Shown: positions 19,625 through 29,180 of the stretch, piece after piece
Numbering within the stretch: position 1 is the first letter of the stretch
How the letters are laid out: the number at the start of each line of letters is the position of its first letter
Assembly (NCBI GenBank): GCA_028708865.1
Contig: JAQVYA010000001.1
Location: forward strand, 1 to 64,000
DNA length: 64,000 nucleotides
From: Desulfovibrio sp.
Lineage (GTDB): Bacteria; Desulfobacterota; Desulfovibrionia; Desulfovibrionales; Desulfovibrionaceae
Reading direction: 5' to 3'
The notes under the pieces: model-generated
Told to the model about the DNA's origin: nothing
The model's database searches: none
Seen by the model: only the letters and a program-made list of their open reading frames with translations
Made by a program: the position numbers and the translations under genes

Positions 19625-20364
19625 GCTTGCTCCCTAAGGATGTTCGTCACTCCGGTCAGATCCTCTTCGCGGTCCACGCCGTGGCAGCGGTGTCGCGTCA
19701 GGCTGACCCGGATGGGGATGTTGTTTTCCAAAAACCGGAGTTGTTCGAGCCGTTCGCGTTGTTCCAGCCTGCCCTGCGGCAGGGCGGCAAAGGCGCGCAA
19801 CGCCTCCATGCGAAATCCGTACAATCCGATGTGCAGCAGGTAGTCCCCGTCTGCACCGTCACGGTTGTACGGGATGGCGGCTCTGGAAAAATAAAGCGCA
19901 TCGCCGTTGGCGGCAAGGGCCACCTTGACGCGGTCCGGCGAGGCGGCCTGCGCCGCGTCCATGCCTGCGGCCAGCGTGGTCACCCGTACATGTGCATGAC
20001 GGAACGGAGCCGTCAGTTCCGAGAGCATGTCCGGGTCCAGGCAGGGCTCGTCGCCCTGAATGTTCACCACCACGGCGTCGGGTTCCACGCCGAGTCGTTC
20101 GGCCGCTTCCAGCACGCGGTCCGTTCCGCTGGCATGGTCGGGCCGGGTCATGAGCACGGGCACGTCCAGCTCTTCGGCCTTGGCACGGATGCGTTCATCG
20201 TCCGTGGCCAGAACCACCCGGGTCATTGCCGGGCAGGCCTGGGCGCGTTGGAACACGTGCCAGAACATGGGCTTGCCCAGGATTTCCACCAAGGGCTTGC
20301 CCGGGAACCGGGAAGACGCGTACCGCGCCGGAATGATGCCGTAGCATTTGGGAAGAGCGTTCAT
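19621..20364 (-). CDS. kdsB: 3-deoxy-manno-octulosonate cytidylyltransferase
   Basis: [34 protein letters not shown]...VLATDDERI...[12 protein letters not shown]...[13 protein letters not shown]. Start trimmed to 20364 within the longer ORF 19621-21252. Confidence 0.97.
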
Positions 20365-20381
20365 GGATCGGCTCAAGGTTC

Positions 20382-21677
20382 CTACCGTCTTTTGAGTGAA
20401 TGGGCAATAGAGCGGCAGGCGGTCTCGCTGCCGCCGCGTCGTTCGGCCACATAGGCCTGGAATCGCGCCCGCACCGCATGACGATCCGGCGGCGCGTCCA
20501 CAAGCCGGATCAAACGGGCCAGCACAGCGGCCGCATCCGGCATGCGGTGCACCAGCCCGCTGTCCAGGAGTTCCTGCCCTACCCAAGAAAAGTTGCTCCA
20601 GGACGGCCCGACTACAGGACAGATGCCGCAGGCCAGCGGCTCCAGGAAATTTTGTCCTCCCAAAGGGGCCAGACTCCCCCCGACAAAGGCGGCCGTGGCC
20701 GGGGCAAAGGCCGCGGCCAGTTCCCCCATGCGGTCGCCCAGCAAAATGCTCCCTGGAGCGGCAGGCTCTTTGGCCTGGGAACGCAGGGTAAAGGGGATTT
20801 GTGCCTTGTGGAGCCGGGCGGTCCAGGCGTCCACTCGTTGGAGGTGACGCGGAAAAAGTCCGTAGACCGCGTCGGGCCGGGCGGCGCGAAGCCCGCGCAG
20901 CAGGGTCATGACCTGGTCCTCCTCCTGCTCGCGCACCGAGGCCAGTACCACGAAAGGACTTTTCGCGGGCAACACCGGGGCCAGGGGGTTGGATTCGGCG
21001 GCGCCGGATGCATCCGGCAAGGGGATGCGGTCGAACTTGAGATTCTGCATCCGTTCCACATGGCTGTGGCCGTACAGGGCTGCGAATCTTGCCGCGTCCG
21101 CCTCGGACATGGCCAGCACGCGATGCGGAGCGATGGAGCGAAACAGGGATGGAAACTTCATGTAGCCCCGCAGGCTCTTTTCGCTCATACGGCCATTGAC
21201 CACGAGAAGCTCGGCATCGCGTTCCCGGCAGGCGGCCATGAACCCGGGCCACATTTCCGATTCCAGCAGCACCACCGTGCGCGGCCGGACCGTATCCAGG
21301 GCCTTACGTACCAGCCGGGGCCGGTCCAGGGGAAAATACGCGGTCCGCAACAAAAGGTCCGGACGCACGGGCTCCCGTTCCCGGCGCAGTTCATCCAGAC
21401 GGCCCATGCCCTCAGCCGTGTTGGTGGTCAGCAGGACCGAGAGAGGCCGCTCCCAGGGGGAGCGCAGGCGTTGCAGCACCTGTCCGGCCAGCAGGGCTTC
21501 CCCCACGCTGGCGGCCTGCATCCAAAGATCGCATGGACCGGGATAGGGAGCTTTCTGCACGCGCTGTTCCCAGCCGTGTCGCAGGCGGCTGTTACGGTGC
21601 AGCAAGGGTAGAGCGGCTCCCCATGCCAGGTCGTAGAGTCGCATCAGGGCGGGATGCCTGCCGCCCATGCTAGTCAC
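20382..21677 (-). CDS. waaA: 3-deoxy-D-manno-octulosonic acid transferase
   Basis: [82 protein letters not shown]. Confidence 0.93.
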   Translation of the reverse strand: MTSMGGRHPALMRLYDLAWGAALPLLHRNSRLRHGWEQRVQKAPYPGPCDLWMQAASVGEALLAGQVLQRLRSPWERPLSVLLTTNTAEGMGRLDELRREREPVRPDLLLRTAYFPLDRPRLVRKALDTVRPRTVVLLESEMWPGFMAACRERDAELLVVNGRMSEKSLRGYMKFPSLFRSIAPHRVLAMSEADAARFAALYGHSHVERMQNLKFDRIPLPDASGAAESNPLAPVLPAKSPFVVLASVREQEEDQVMTLLRGLRAARPDAVYGLFPRHLQRVDAWTARLHKAQIPFTLRSQAKEPAAPGSILLGDRMGELAAAFAPATAAFVGGSLAPLGGQNFLEPLACGICPVVGPSWSNFSWVGQELLDSGLVHRMPDAAAVLARLIRLVDAPPDRHAVRARFQAYVAERRGGSETACRSIAHSLKRR

Positions 21678-22572
21678 GCTCCAGTCCGAGGCGAATCAAC
21701 TCCGCGATCAGTTGATTGAAATCCATGCCCGTGACCTTGGCGGAGCGGGGCAGCAGGCTGGTGGAGGTCATGCCCGGCAGGGTGTTTACCTCTAGGAGGT
21801 AGGGGATGTCGTCCCGCACCATGAAGTCCGCCCGCGAATATCCCCGGCAGCCCAAGGCGTGGTGGGCCGCGAGGGACATGTTTTGCACCTCGCGCGCCAG
21901 CTCGTCCGACACGGGAGCCGGACAGATTTCATCCGCTCCATCCTGGTCGTATTTGTTTTTGTAGTCAAAAAAGGCGGCTCCATGTTTGGGCCGGATGAGG
22001 ATCAACGGCTGGGGTGTGTGTCCCAGGATGCCGCAGGTGACCTCCACACCGGGCACGGCCGCTTCCACAAGGGCCTCTTCGCCCAGGGCGTGGACCTTGT
22101 CCAGGGCGGCGGGCAGGTCCGCCTTTTGTTCCACCAGGGTCATGCCCAGACTGGAACCGCCCATGTTGGGCTTGACGAAAACCGGGTAGGGCAGGGCTGG
22201 TGAGGTTTCGCCGCTGCGGCGCGGGTGCAGTTCCCAGTCCGGGGTGCGGATGCCCGCGTCGCGGAACAGGGCCTTGGATGCGGCTTTGTTTAAGGCCAGA
22301 AAGGACGCGGCCGGCCCCGATCCCTGGTAGGGACAGCCCGCACGGTCCAGCACGGCCTGCACCAACCCGTCCTCGCCGGGAGCGCCATGCAGGGCGATGA
22401 AGGCGAAGTCGTGTTCTCCGGCCAGCCGGACCAGGGGGCCGAAGCCGCCCAAAAGGTCCAGGAAGGTGACGTCGTGCCCCAATTCATCCAGGGCCGTGCC
22501 GATATTGCGCGCCGAGGCCAGGGAGACCTCACGCTCCGTGGACCATCCGCCCGCGATCAAAAGTACTTTCAC
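21670..22572 (-). CDS. ddl: D-alanine--D-alanine ligase
   Basis: KVLLIAGGWSTEREVSLASARNIGTALDELGHDV...PVFVKPNMGGSSLGM...GYSRADFMVRDDIPYLLEVNTLPGMTSTSLLP. Confidence 0.95.
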   Translation of the reverse strand: MKVLLIAGGWSTEREVSLASARNIGTALDELGHDVTFLDLLGGFGPLVRLAGEHDFAFIALHGAPGEDGLVQAVLDRAGCPYQGSGPAASFLALNKAASKALFRDAGIRTPDWELHPRRSGETSPALPYPVFVKPNMGGSSLGMTLVEQKADLPAALDKVHALGEEALVEAAVPGVEVTCGILGHTPQPLILIRPKHGAAFFDYKNKYDQDGADEICPAPVSDELAREVQNMSLAAHHALGCRGYSRADFMVRDDIPYLLEVNTLPGMTSTSLLPRSAKVTGMDFNQLIAELIRLGLERD

Positions 22573-23161
22573 AGAGATTCACCTTAAGGGTTGTGCTGAA
22601 GAGTCGCTCCACGTCCAGGGCCTGCTCGTGCGTATAGGCGATGCGTTTCCGGATGGCCTCGGTCCTGCCGTAGCGCCGGATCAGATCCGCGAACCGTTCG
22701 TTCAGGGAGACGATGCGGTCGTGCGCTACGCGCTTGTCGCCGTAGATCACGGCCAGAGGCAACAGGTCACGGGGCAGTTCGGACGCAAAGGGCCAGAAAA
22801 CATGGTGCATGACGCCTTGGGCCAGGGCCGGGTTGCCGGTTTCATCCATGACCCAGGAGGCGCCGAGCTGGCTATGGTTGCCTCCGTAGTGGATGGTGTA
22901 GGCTTTGGCAATGTCGTGCAGCAGCGCTGAGGCGCGCACGGCGGCTACGTTGACGGTCAGTCCGGCCTCGTGGGCCAGGACGGCCAGATGCGTGGCCACG
23001 CGGGCCACCTGGGTGCAATGGGCGCGGATGTGGTCCGGCATGGCGTACCGGTCCCAGATGCGGGTGCATTCCGCGTCGTCCGGGACCCGGCCTGCGGGTG
23101 TTTCCGCGGGGGCGGGCGGGACGTTTAATGGCGGCAGGTATGGTTGAAGCGGGTTCTTCAT
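22529..23161 (-). CDS. HD-domain phosphohydrolase
   Basis: HCTQVARVATHLAVLA...ASALLHDIAKAYTIHYGGNHSQLGA...HHVFWP: HD residues; start trimmed to 23161; 44 bp overlap with ddl. Confidence 0.85.
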   Translation of the reverse strand: MKNPLQPYLPPLNVPPAPAETPAGRVPDDAECTRIWDRYAMPDHIRAHCTQVARVATHLAVLAHEAGLTVNVAAVRASALLHDIAKAYTIHYGGNHSQLGASWVMDETGNPALAQGVMHHVFWPFASELPRDLLPLAVIYGDKRVAHDRIVSLNERFADLIRRYGRTEAIRKRIAYTHEQALDVERLFSTTLKVNLCESTFDRGRMVHGA

Positions 23162-23456
23162 GGCGTTCTTGCTGAGGGTTGGCCCGGGCATGGTGCCCGG
23201 ATGCAGGGAACCTACCAGCAGGACCGGCAAAAGGCAAAGCCGGAACCGGGGGACGCGGAAAAAACGATACTCCGGAAGGGGCGTTCCAGTACGGGGATTC
23301 TCGGGGTATATCTGGGGCGGGTCATTTTTCCCTTGATCAAATCTTCATGGGGATTTAATACTCGGCAACTGACCGTGGGCTGCGGGCCCGCAATCCGCTC
23401 TGGAAAGGGCGGACGTGAGAATCTGATTTCCCACAACTCATTGAGGAGGTTAAGGA

Positions 23457-23774
23457 ATGGCTACTGTTGAGTTCAACGGCAAATCCTTTGAGGTGGATGA
23501 GGACGGTTTCCTGCAGAGCTTTGACGGCTGGAACCCGGATTGGGTCGAGTACGTCAAGGAGCAGGAAGGCATCGCCGAAATCACCGATGATCACCAGAAG
23601 GTCATCGAGTTCCTGCAGGACTACTACAAGAAGAACGGCATCGCCCCGATGGTCCGCATCCTCTCGAAGGTCACCGGCTTCAAGCTGAAGCAGATCTACG
23701 AGCTGTTCCCGTCCGGGCCTGGCAAGGGAGCCTGTAAGATGGCTGGCCTGCCCAAGCCCACCGGCTGCGTGTAA
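23457..23774 (+). CDS. dsrC: DsrC/TusE-family sulfur-carrier protein (dissimilatory sulfite reductase-associated)
   Basis: FEVDEDGFLQSFDGWNPDWVEYVKEQEGI...FLQDYYKKNGIAPMVRILSK...FPSGPGKGACKMAGLPKPTGCV; both C-terminal conserved cysteines present; strong RBS GGAGGTTAAGG. Confidence 0.96.
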   Translation: MATVEFNGKSFEVDEDGFLQSFDGWNPDWVEYVKEQEGIAEITDDHQKVIEFLQDYYKKNGIAPMVRILSKVTGFKLKQIYELFPSGPGKGACKMAGLPKPTGCV

Positions 23775-23795
23775 GCGCACCTTTTTCGGGTAGTA

Positions 23796-23824
23796 GGGCG
23801 GAAGCTGCGGCTTCCGCCCTTTTC
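23796..23824 (+). terminator. Rho-independent terminator after dsrC
   Basis: GGGCGGAAG-CTGCGG-CTTCCGCCC-TTTTC. Confidence 0.85.
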
Positions 23825-24184
23825 TTATGGCTGTTTTTCGGACGATGCATCCGCCCAAAACAGAATGCCCTTTCCCGGGCCGGTGTACATGACGCCGCTC
23901 CGGAATGGCACGGCTCGCCTGCCTGTTTCCTGCCTCTTCCGTTGGGACCGCTCCTCCCGGATTCAACCGTCTCCCGCTCTGATTCAAAACCGTTCCCCGG
24001 CATTGTTTTCGCTGGATGCGCTGTTTCTTTGCATGGTCCCGCAGCAAAGACTTTGGCTGGCAATCGGTGCGGCAAAAGTGGCGCTCCCTTGGCTGGAAAG
24101 CGGATAACGTTTGCTTCGCAAGGCTCAAAAGGGTATGAAGGTCCGCACTTTATATATCGCGGTCATTCAACGTGGAGAATTGCT

Positions 24185-25279
24185 TTGAGCCTGAAACTGC
24201 TTGACGAATTTCGGAATCCGGAACTGTGCAAGGGACTGCTCGACAAGCTGCACTCCCTGGTGGACCGGGAGTTTCGCTTCATGGAGGTGTGCGGTACGCA
24301 CACCGTGGCCATCTTTCAAAGCGGGCTGCGTTCGCTGCTCCCCGAGCAGGTGGTGCATCTTTCCGGACCCGGGTGTCCGGTCTGCGTGACCCATGAGTCC
24401 GAGGTCAATGCCTTTATTGACCTGGCTGAGCGGGACGATGTGATCGTGGCCTCCTTCGGCGATTTGATGCGGGTCCCGGGCAGCCGGGGGCGCAGCTTGA
24501 AAAAAGCCCAGGCCGACGGCGCCGCTGTGGAAGTGGTCTACTCCCCGCCCGACGCCTTGAAGCTGGCCGCTGCCAACCCTGGAAAGACCGTGGTCTTTCT
24601 CGGCGTGGGGTTTGAAACCACGGCCCCCACCGTGGCCGGGACCCTGCTCATGGCGCGCGAACAAGGGCTGAAAAACTTCAAGGTCCTTTCCTTCCATAAA
24701 CTGGTGCCGCCCGCCCTGGTGGCCCTCATGACCGACCCGGGAGTGCGCATCGACGCATTTCTCATGCCGGGGCATGTCTCCGCCATCATCGGCGTGGAGC
24801 CGTACAAGGTGGTGGCCGAACGTTTCGGGAAATCTTCGGCCGTGACCGGGTTTGAGCCTGCGGATATTCTCGGGGCCCTGGTTTTTCTTGCAGAACATTG
24901 GAAATCCGGCCAGCCCGCGGCGGCCAACCTTTACCCCCGCGTAGTGCGGGATGAAGGAAACGCCAAAGCCCGCGCCGTCATGGATCAGGTGTTTGAGACC
25001 ACGGACGCGCTTTGGCGCGGACTGGGCATGATCCCCCGGTCCGGTCTGGAGTTGCGTTCCGAGTTCGAACCGTTCGACGCCAAAAAAGCCTTTGATCTGG
25101 AAATTGTGGAGTCCCCGGCATTGCCCGGCTGTCGTTGCGGCGACGTGCTCAAGGGCAAGCTGCGCCCGGACCAGTGTCCGCTGTTCAAGAAGGCGTGCAC
25201 TCCGGCCAGCCCGGTGGGGCCCTGCATGGTTTCCACGGAAGGTTCCTGCGCCGCCTACTTCAAATACAGCATGGACTAG
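24185..25279 (+). CDS. hypD: Hydrogenase maturation protein HypD
   Basis: FMEVCGTHTVAIFQSGLRSLLPEQVVHLSGPGCPVCVTHESEVNAFIDLA; GCRCGDVLKGKLRPDQCPLFKKACTP. Probable TTG start at 24185 after a GGAG RBS rather than 23942. Confidence 0.96.
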   Translation: MSLKLLDEFRNPELCKGLLDKLHSLVDREFRFMEVCGTHTVAIFQSGLRSLLPEQVVHLSGPGCPVCVTHESEVNAFIDLAERDDVIVASFGDLMRVPGSRGRSLKKAQADGAAVEVVYSPPDALKLAAANPGKTVVFLGVGFETTAPTVAGTLLMAREQGLKNFKVLSFHKLVPPALVALMTDPGVRIDAFLMPGHVSAIIGVEPYKVVAERFGKSSAVTGFEPADILGALVFLAEHWKSGQPAAANLYPRVVRDEGNAKARAVMDQVFETTDALWRGLGMIPRSGLELRSEFEPFDAKKAFDLEIVESPALPGCRCGDVLKGKLRPDQCPLFKKACTPASPVGPCMVSTEGSCAAYFKYSMD

Positions 25280-25283
25280 CACG

Positions 25284-26288
25284 ATGAGCGAAAAGGTTCT
25301 TCTCGACTACGGCAGTGGCGGACGCGCTTCCCAGCGCCTTGTTTCCGAGCTTTTTTTGAAGCATTTCGACAACCCTGAGCTGGAGCGGCTCAACGATGCC
25401 GCGCGGCTGGACCTACAAGGGCCCGTGGCCATGAGTACGGACTCCTTTACCGTGGATCCCATCTTTTTCCCCGGAGGGGATATCGGCCGTCTGGCCGTGC
25501 ACGGTACGGTCAACGACGTGGCCATGCTCGGTGCGGAGCCGCAATACCTGACCTGCGGCTACATCATTGAGGAAGGCCTGCCCATGGACGATCTGGAGCG
25601 TATCGTGGCATCCATGGGAGAGGCGGCCCGTCATGCCGGAGTGTACATCGTCACCGGCGACACCAAGGTGGTGCCGCGTGGAACGGTGGATAAGATTTTC
25701 ATCAATACCACCGGGGTGGGGCGCATCGTGGCCGATCCCATGCCCAGCGGCGACCGGGCCACGCCCGGGGATGCGGTGTTGGTGTCCGGAACCATGGGCG
25801 ACCACGGACTGACCATCCTGGGCACTCGTGAAGGGCTTTCTTTTGAGGCCGCCGTGCAGAGCGATTGCGCCTCCTTGAATCATCTGCTGCTCAAATTGGT
25901 TCGGGCGCTGCCCTCGGTACATGTCCTGCGTGACCCCACCCGGGGCGGACTGGCCACGACCCTGAACGAAATCGCCATCAGTTCCAAGGCGGGCATGGAA
26001 ATCGATGAACAGTCCATTCCCGTGCGGCCCGAGGTGGCGGGGGGCTGTTCGGTGCTGGGGCTGGACCCCTTGTACCTGGCCAATGAAGGAAAGTTTATTT
26101 GCATCCTTCCTGAAGCGGATGCGGAAAAAGCGTTGGAGATCATGCGCCAGGATGAGCTGGGGCGCGATGCCTGCCGCGTGGGCACCGTGACCGAGGCGAA
26201 TGCGGGCAAGGTTTCTCTGGTGACGCCTTTAGGCGGCAAGCGCCTGCTGAACATGCTTGAGGGAGAACAACTGCCCCGGATTTGTTGA
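25284..26288 (+). CDS. hypE: Hydrogenase maturation protein HypE
   Basis: LLDYGSGGRASQRLVSELFL...GRLAVHGTVNDVAMLGAEP...VTGDTKVV...DPTRGGLATTLNEIA, and C-terminal PRIC carbamoylation tail. Confidence 0.97.
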   Translation: MSEKVLLDYGSGGRASQRLVSELFLKHFDNPELERLNDAARLDLQGPVAMSTDSFTVDPIFFPGGDIGRLAVHGTVNDVAMLGAEPQYLTCGYIIEEGLPMDDLERIVASMGEAARHAGVYIVTGDTKVVPRGTVDKIFINTTGVGRIVADPMPSGDRATPGDAVLVSGTMGDHGLTILGTREGLSFEAAVQSDCASLNHLLLKLVRALPSVHVLRDPTRGGLATTLNEIAISSKAGMEIDEQSIPVRPEVAGGCSVLGLDPLYLANEGKFICILPEADAEKALEIMRQDELGRDACRVGTVTEANAGKVSLVTPLGGKRLLNMLEGEQLPRIC

Positions 26289-26318
26289 CGGTTTTTGAAT
26301 TCCAGGAACAGCATGGAT

Positions 26319-26366
26319 AAAAAAACGCCCGCATCGACGTAAGGCCGGTGCGGGCGACTGTTTTTT
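26319..26366. terminator. Bidirectional Rho-independent terminator between hypE and the convergent gene
   Basis: AAAAAAA-CGCCCGCA...TGCGGGCG-ACTGTTTTTT. Confidence 0.8.
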
Positions 26367-26374
26367 GGGGCAGG

Positions 26375-26857
26375 CTACCAGTTGATGTGTTGTGCGAATT
26401 CACGCAGCACGATTTTCCAGGTGCTGGCCAGGTTGCGGATGTGTTGTTCCGTGACGCCGCCCGTGACTAGGGCGTCCATTTCCACCCGGCTGTCCCCGCT
26501 GCTGTTGCGGTAGGCCCGGCCGAAGCGCTTGGTGGTGTTCCACTCGTTGATGGACTGGGCGTCCGGGTTGCTGGACTGGGTGAACCCGCTGTAGAACTGG
26601 ATGGCCTCGCACACATCGCCGGAGCAATTGTAGAAGTAGACCTGGAAATTGAGGCCGTTGTCGCTGGAAGAGATCAGCGGGTCTCCGGCGTCGTCCCTGG
26701 TCAGCTCCGTGTCAAAGCCCATAGTGTTCAAAATGCGCTGCATTTCAGGCCCGGAGATTCCGTCATACAACGACTGTGCAAAGACGTTGCTGGAAAACAG
26801 GCCCAGGCACAAAGCCAGGGTGAGCAGCATGGTGAAACGGATCTTGGCCTGACGCAT
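26375..26857 (-). CDS. Secreted YbjN-domain-like protein
   Basis: Signal peptide RFTMLLTLALCLGLFSSNVFAQ; GISGPEMQRILNTMGFDTELTRDDAGDPLISSSDNGLNFQVYFYNC...AIQFYSGF...VNEWN-like NEWNTTKRFGRAY. Confidence 0.65.
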   Translation of the reverse strand: MRQAKIRFTMLLTLALCLGLFSSNVFAQSLYDGISGPEMQRILNTMGFDTELTRDDAGDPLISSSDNGLNFQVYFYNCSGDVCEAIQFYSGFTQSSNPDAQSINEWNTTKRFGRAYRNSSGDSRVEMDALVTGGVTEQHIRNLASTWKIVLREFAQHINW

Positions 26858-27176
26858 TCATTCCCTCCTGAAATCAAAGTGAATGTTGAAATGGGGTTAT
26901 TTACCGACCGTGGCACTGTATTCAATGCCTTTGCTCTGGTCAAGAATCAATTGGACTTTGATGTTGTCACTCTTTTGCCGTTATCTACATGCGTTGTCTG
27001 CATGTTTGACAATATAATTTTCCCGATTGACCCATATTGGGGAATATAGTAAACAGTGTTTATGAAATCTGCAACCGCTCGCCACAACTCCTTTTCCTTT
27101 TTCTTCTTTTTTATCTTTATACACGCCTGTGGCTTGGCGGAGGCAGTCTGACGCGATCAGGGCGGAAGATTTGAAA

Positions 27177-27213
27177 CCGGGGCCGCAGGCGCAAGCTGGC
27201 GGCCCCGGTTTTT
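27177..27213 (+). terminator. Terminator-like hairpin upstream of symporter operon
   Basis: CCGGGGCCGC...GCGGCCCCGG followed by TTTTT. Confidence 0.65.
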
Positions 27214-27272
27214 GTTTGGGTATTGCGCGGCCGTCCTGCTTGCTCCGGGCTCCTTGAACGGAGGGAGACGAC

Positions 27273-27512
27273 ATGATGTTGGGACTCGGTAGCGTGGAGA
27301 TCGCCCTGGCCTTTTGGCTGGTGATCTTCGGCGCGGCGGTGTGCATCGGCTATGGGGGCGTCAAGTGGAACCAGGACGGGCGGGCGGACACGGTGGACCC
27401 GCAACAGGATGAGGAGCAGGAGGAGCCGGCCGGCCAGGGGCAGGCGCACTGGGGATCGCCGGACACGGCGAAAACTCCCGGGGAAGCCCCGGACGGGGAG
27501 GTCCCTTCATGA
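27273..27512 (+). CDS. Small one-TM protein, symporter small accessory protein-like
   Basis: MMLGLGSVEIALAFWLVIFGAAVCIGYGGVKWNQDG; stop overlaps SSF symporter start (ATGA). Confidence 0.7.
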   Translation: MMLGLGSVEIALAFWLVIFGAAVCIGYGGVKWNQDGRADTVDPQQDEEQEEPAGQGQAHWGSPDTAKTPGEAPDGEVPS

Positions 27513-29107
27513 TCACCAAACTTCTCGTTTGTGCGGTCTATTTTGCGGCCGTTTTTTATTTGGGATACAAGGGCTGGCGCACCACCCGCAAAACATCGGA
27601 CTACATGCTCGCCGGAAGACGCATGCACCCCTTTGTCATGGCCATGAGCTACGGAGCCACCTTTATTTCCACGTCGGCCATCATCGGGTTCGGAGGAGCG
27701 GCCGGGCTGTTCGGATTCTCTTTGCTCTGGCTTACGGTAGCCAACGTATTTATCGGTGTTTTTCTGGCCATGACAGTATTCGGCAAACGCACCCGCCGCA
27801 TGGGGCTTTGTCTCAATTGTCACACGTTTCCCGAATTGCTGGGACGGCGTTACGACTCGTCCTTTATCCAGGGCTTTTCCGGCTTGATCATTTTTCTTTT
27901 CATCCCCGTATATGCCGCGGCCGTCCTCATCGGCATTTCCCGAATGCTGGAGGTCTCGCTGCATATTCCTTATGACGCGGCCCTGGTGGGCATGACCGTG
28001 ATATTGGCACTGTACGTGATCACGGGTGGCCTCAAGGCGGTCATGTATACGGACGCCTTTCAGGGCACCATCATGCTGGTCATGATGGTGGTGCTCCTGG
28101 TCTACACCTATGCGGCGCTGGGCGGCGTGCTCAAGGCGCACCAAGCGTTGACGGACATGGCCGCACTGATGCCGGAGAAATTGCGGCAAGGGGGCATGAT
28201 CGGCTGGACCCAGGGAGCGCGATTCGGTTCGCCGCTTTGGCTGGTGATTTACACCACCATTATCTACGGGGTGGGGGTGGGCGTGCTGGCGCAGCCCCAG
28301 TTGGCTGTGCGGTTCATGACCGTGCGCAGCGACAGGCAATTGAACCGGGCCGTGCTTTTCGGCGGGGTGTTCATCCCCTTGATGACCGGGGTAGCCTTCG
28401 TCGTCGGGGCTCTGTCCAATGCCGTGTTTGCGTCCCGGGGCGGCGGCCTGTCCATTGGAGAGGCGGGCGGCAACATGGATAAGATCATTCCGGCCTACAT
28501 CGAACAGGTCATGCCGGACTGGTTTGCCGGACTGTTCCTGCTGGGCATGTTTGCCGCGGCCATGTCCACCCTCAGCTCCCAATATCACGTGGGCGGTACC
28601 TCCCTGGGGCGCGACGTGATCGAGCACGGGCTGTTTCGGCGCAGCGTGGGCACGGCGCGGACCTCGCGTCTGGGCGTTGGGGTGACCATCCTGGCGACCC
28701 TGGTTTGGGCCTGGGTTTTGCCGGGATCGGTGATTGCCCGTGCCACGGCGTTCTTTTTCGGCCTGTGCGCGGCTTCGTTTTTGCCGGTCTATCTGCTCGG
28801 GCTGTATTGGAAGGGGATGACCCGGACCGGGGCAAAAGCCGCCATGCTCGGCGGATTTGGCGTTTCCATGCTTTGGCTCTTGTTTGTGCATGAAAAGGAG
28901 GCGGCCGCCATTGGGCTGTGTCGGTGGCTTACGGGGGAATCCACGCTGGTGGCCGGAGCCGTGCCCGGTTCCTGGCTTTGGTCGCTGCAATGGGTGGACC
29001 CCAATGTAGTGGCGCTTCCCGTGGGATTTTTTCTGGCCCTGGCGGTGAGCTGGGCCACACAACCGTTGCGGCCCGAGCATCTGGAGCGATGCTGGGCCAA
29101 CTTTTGA
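27509..29107 (+). CDS. Sodium:solute symporter (SSF) family protein
   Basis: Multi-TM protein; GYKGWRTTRKTSDYMLAGRRMHPFVMAMSYGATFISTSAIIGFGGAAG; VITGGLKAVMYTDAFQGTIMLVMM; FAAAMSTLSSQYHVGGTSLGRDV. Confidence 0.92.
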   Translation: MITKLLVCAVYFAAVFYLGYKGWRTTRKTSDYMLAGRRMHPFVMAMSYGATFISTSAIIGFGGAAGLFGFSLLWLTVANVFIGVFLAMTVFGKRTRRMGLCLNCHTFPELLGRRYDSSFIQGFSGLIIFLFIPVYAAAVLIGISRMLEVSLHIPYDAALVGMTVILALYVITGGLKAVMYTDAFQGTIMLVMMVVLLVYTYAALGGVLKAHQALTDMAALMPEKLRQGGMIGWTQGARFGSPLWLVIYTTIIYGVGVGVLAQPQLAVRFMTVRSDRQLNRAVLFGGVFIPLMTGVAFVVGALSNAVFASRGGGLSIGEAGGNMDKIIPAYIEQVMPDWFAGLFLLGMFAAAMSTLSSQYHVGGTSLGRDVIEHGLFRRSVGTARTSRLGVGVTILATLVWAWVLPGSVIARATAFFFGLCAASFLPVYLLGLYWKGMTRTGAKAAMLGGFGVSMLWLLFVHEKEAAAIGLCRWLTGESTLVAGAVPGSWLWSLQWVDPNVVALPVGFFLALAVSWATQPLRPEHLERCWANF

Positions 29108-29180
29108 CATGGCCCGGCCCGGGGGAAGGGGCGAGATTTGGGCCTGCGGCGTCGGCCCGGAGTCGCCGTAACAAACGTGT

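Noticed and set aside
23942-24184. N-terminal extension of HypD in the ORF track
   Set aside because: The extension is not HypD-like; HypD homology starts at SLKLLDEF right after a GGAG-spaced TTG at 24185.
25092-25283. 64-aa N-terminal extension of HypE in the ORF track
   Set aside because: It overlaps HypD out of frame; the canonical MSEKVLLDYGSGG start is at 25284.
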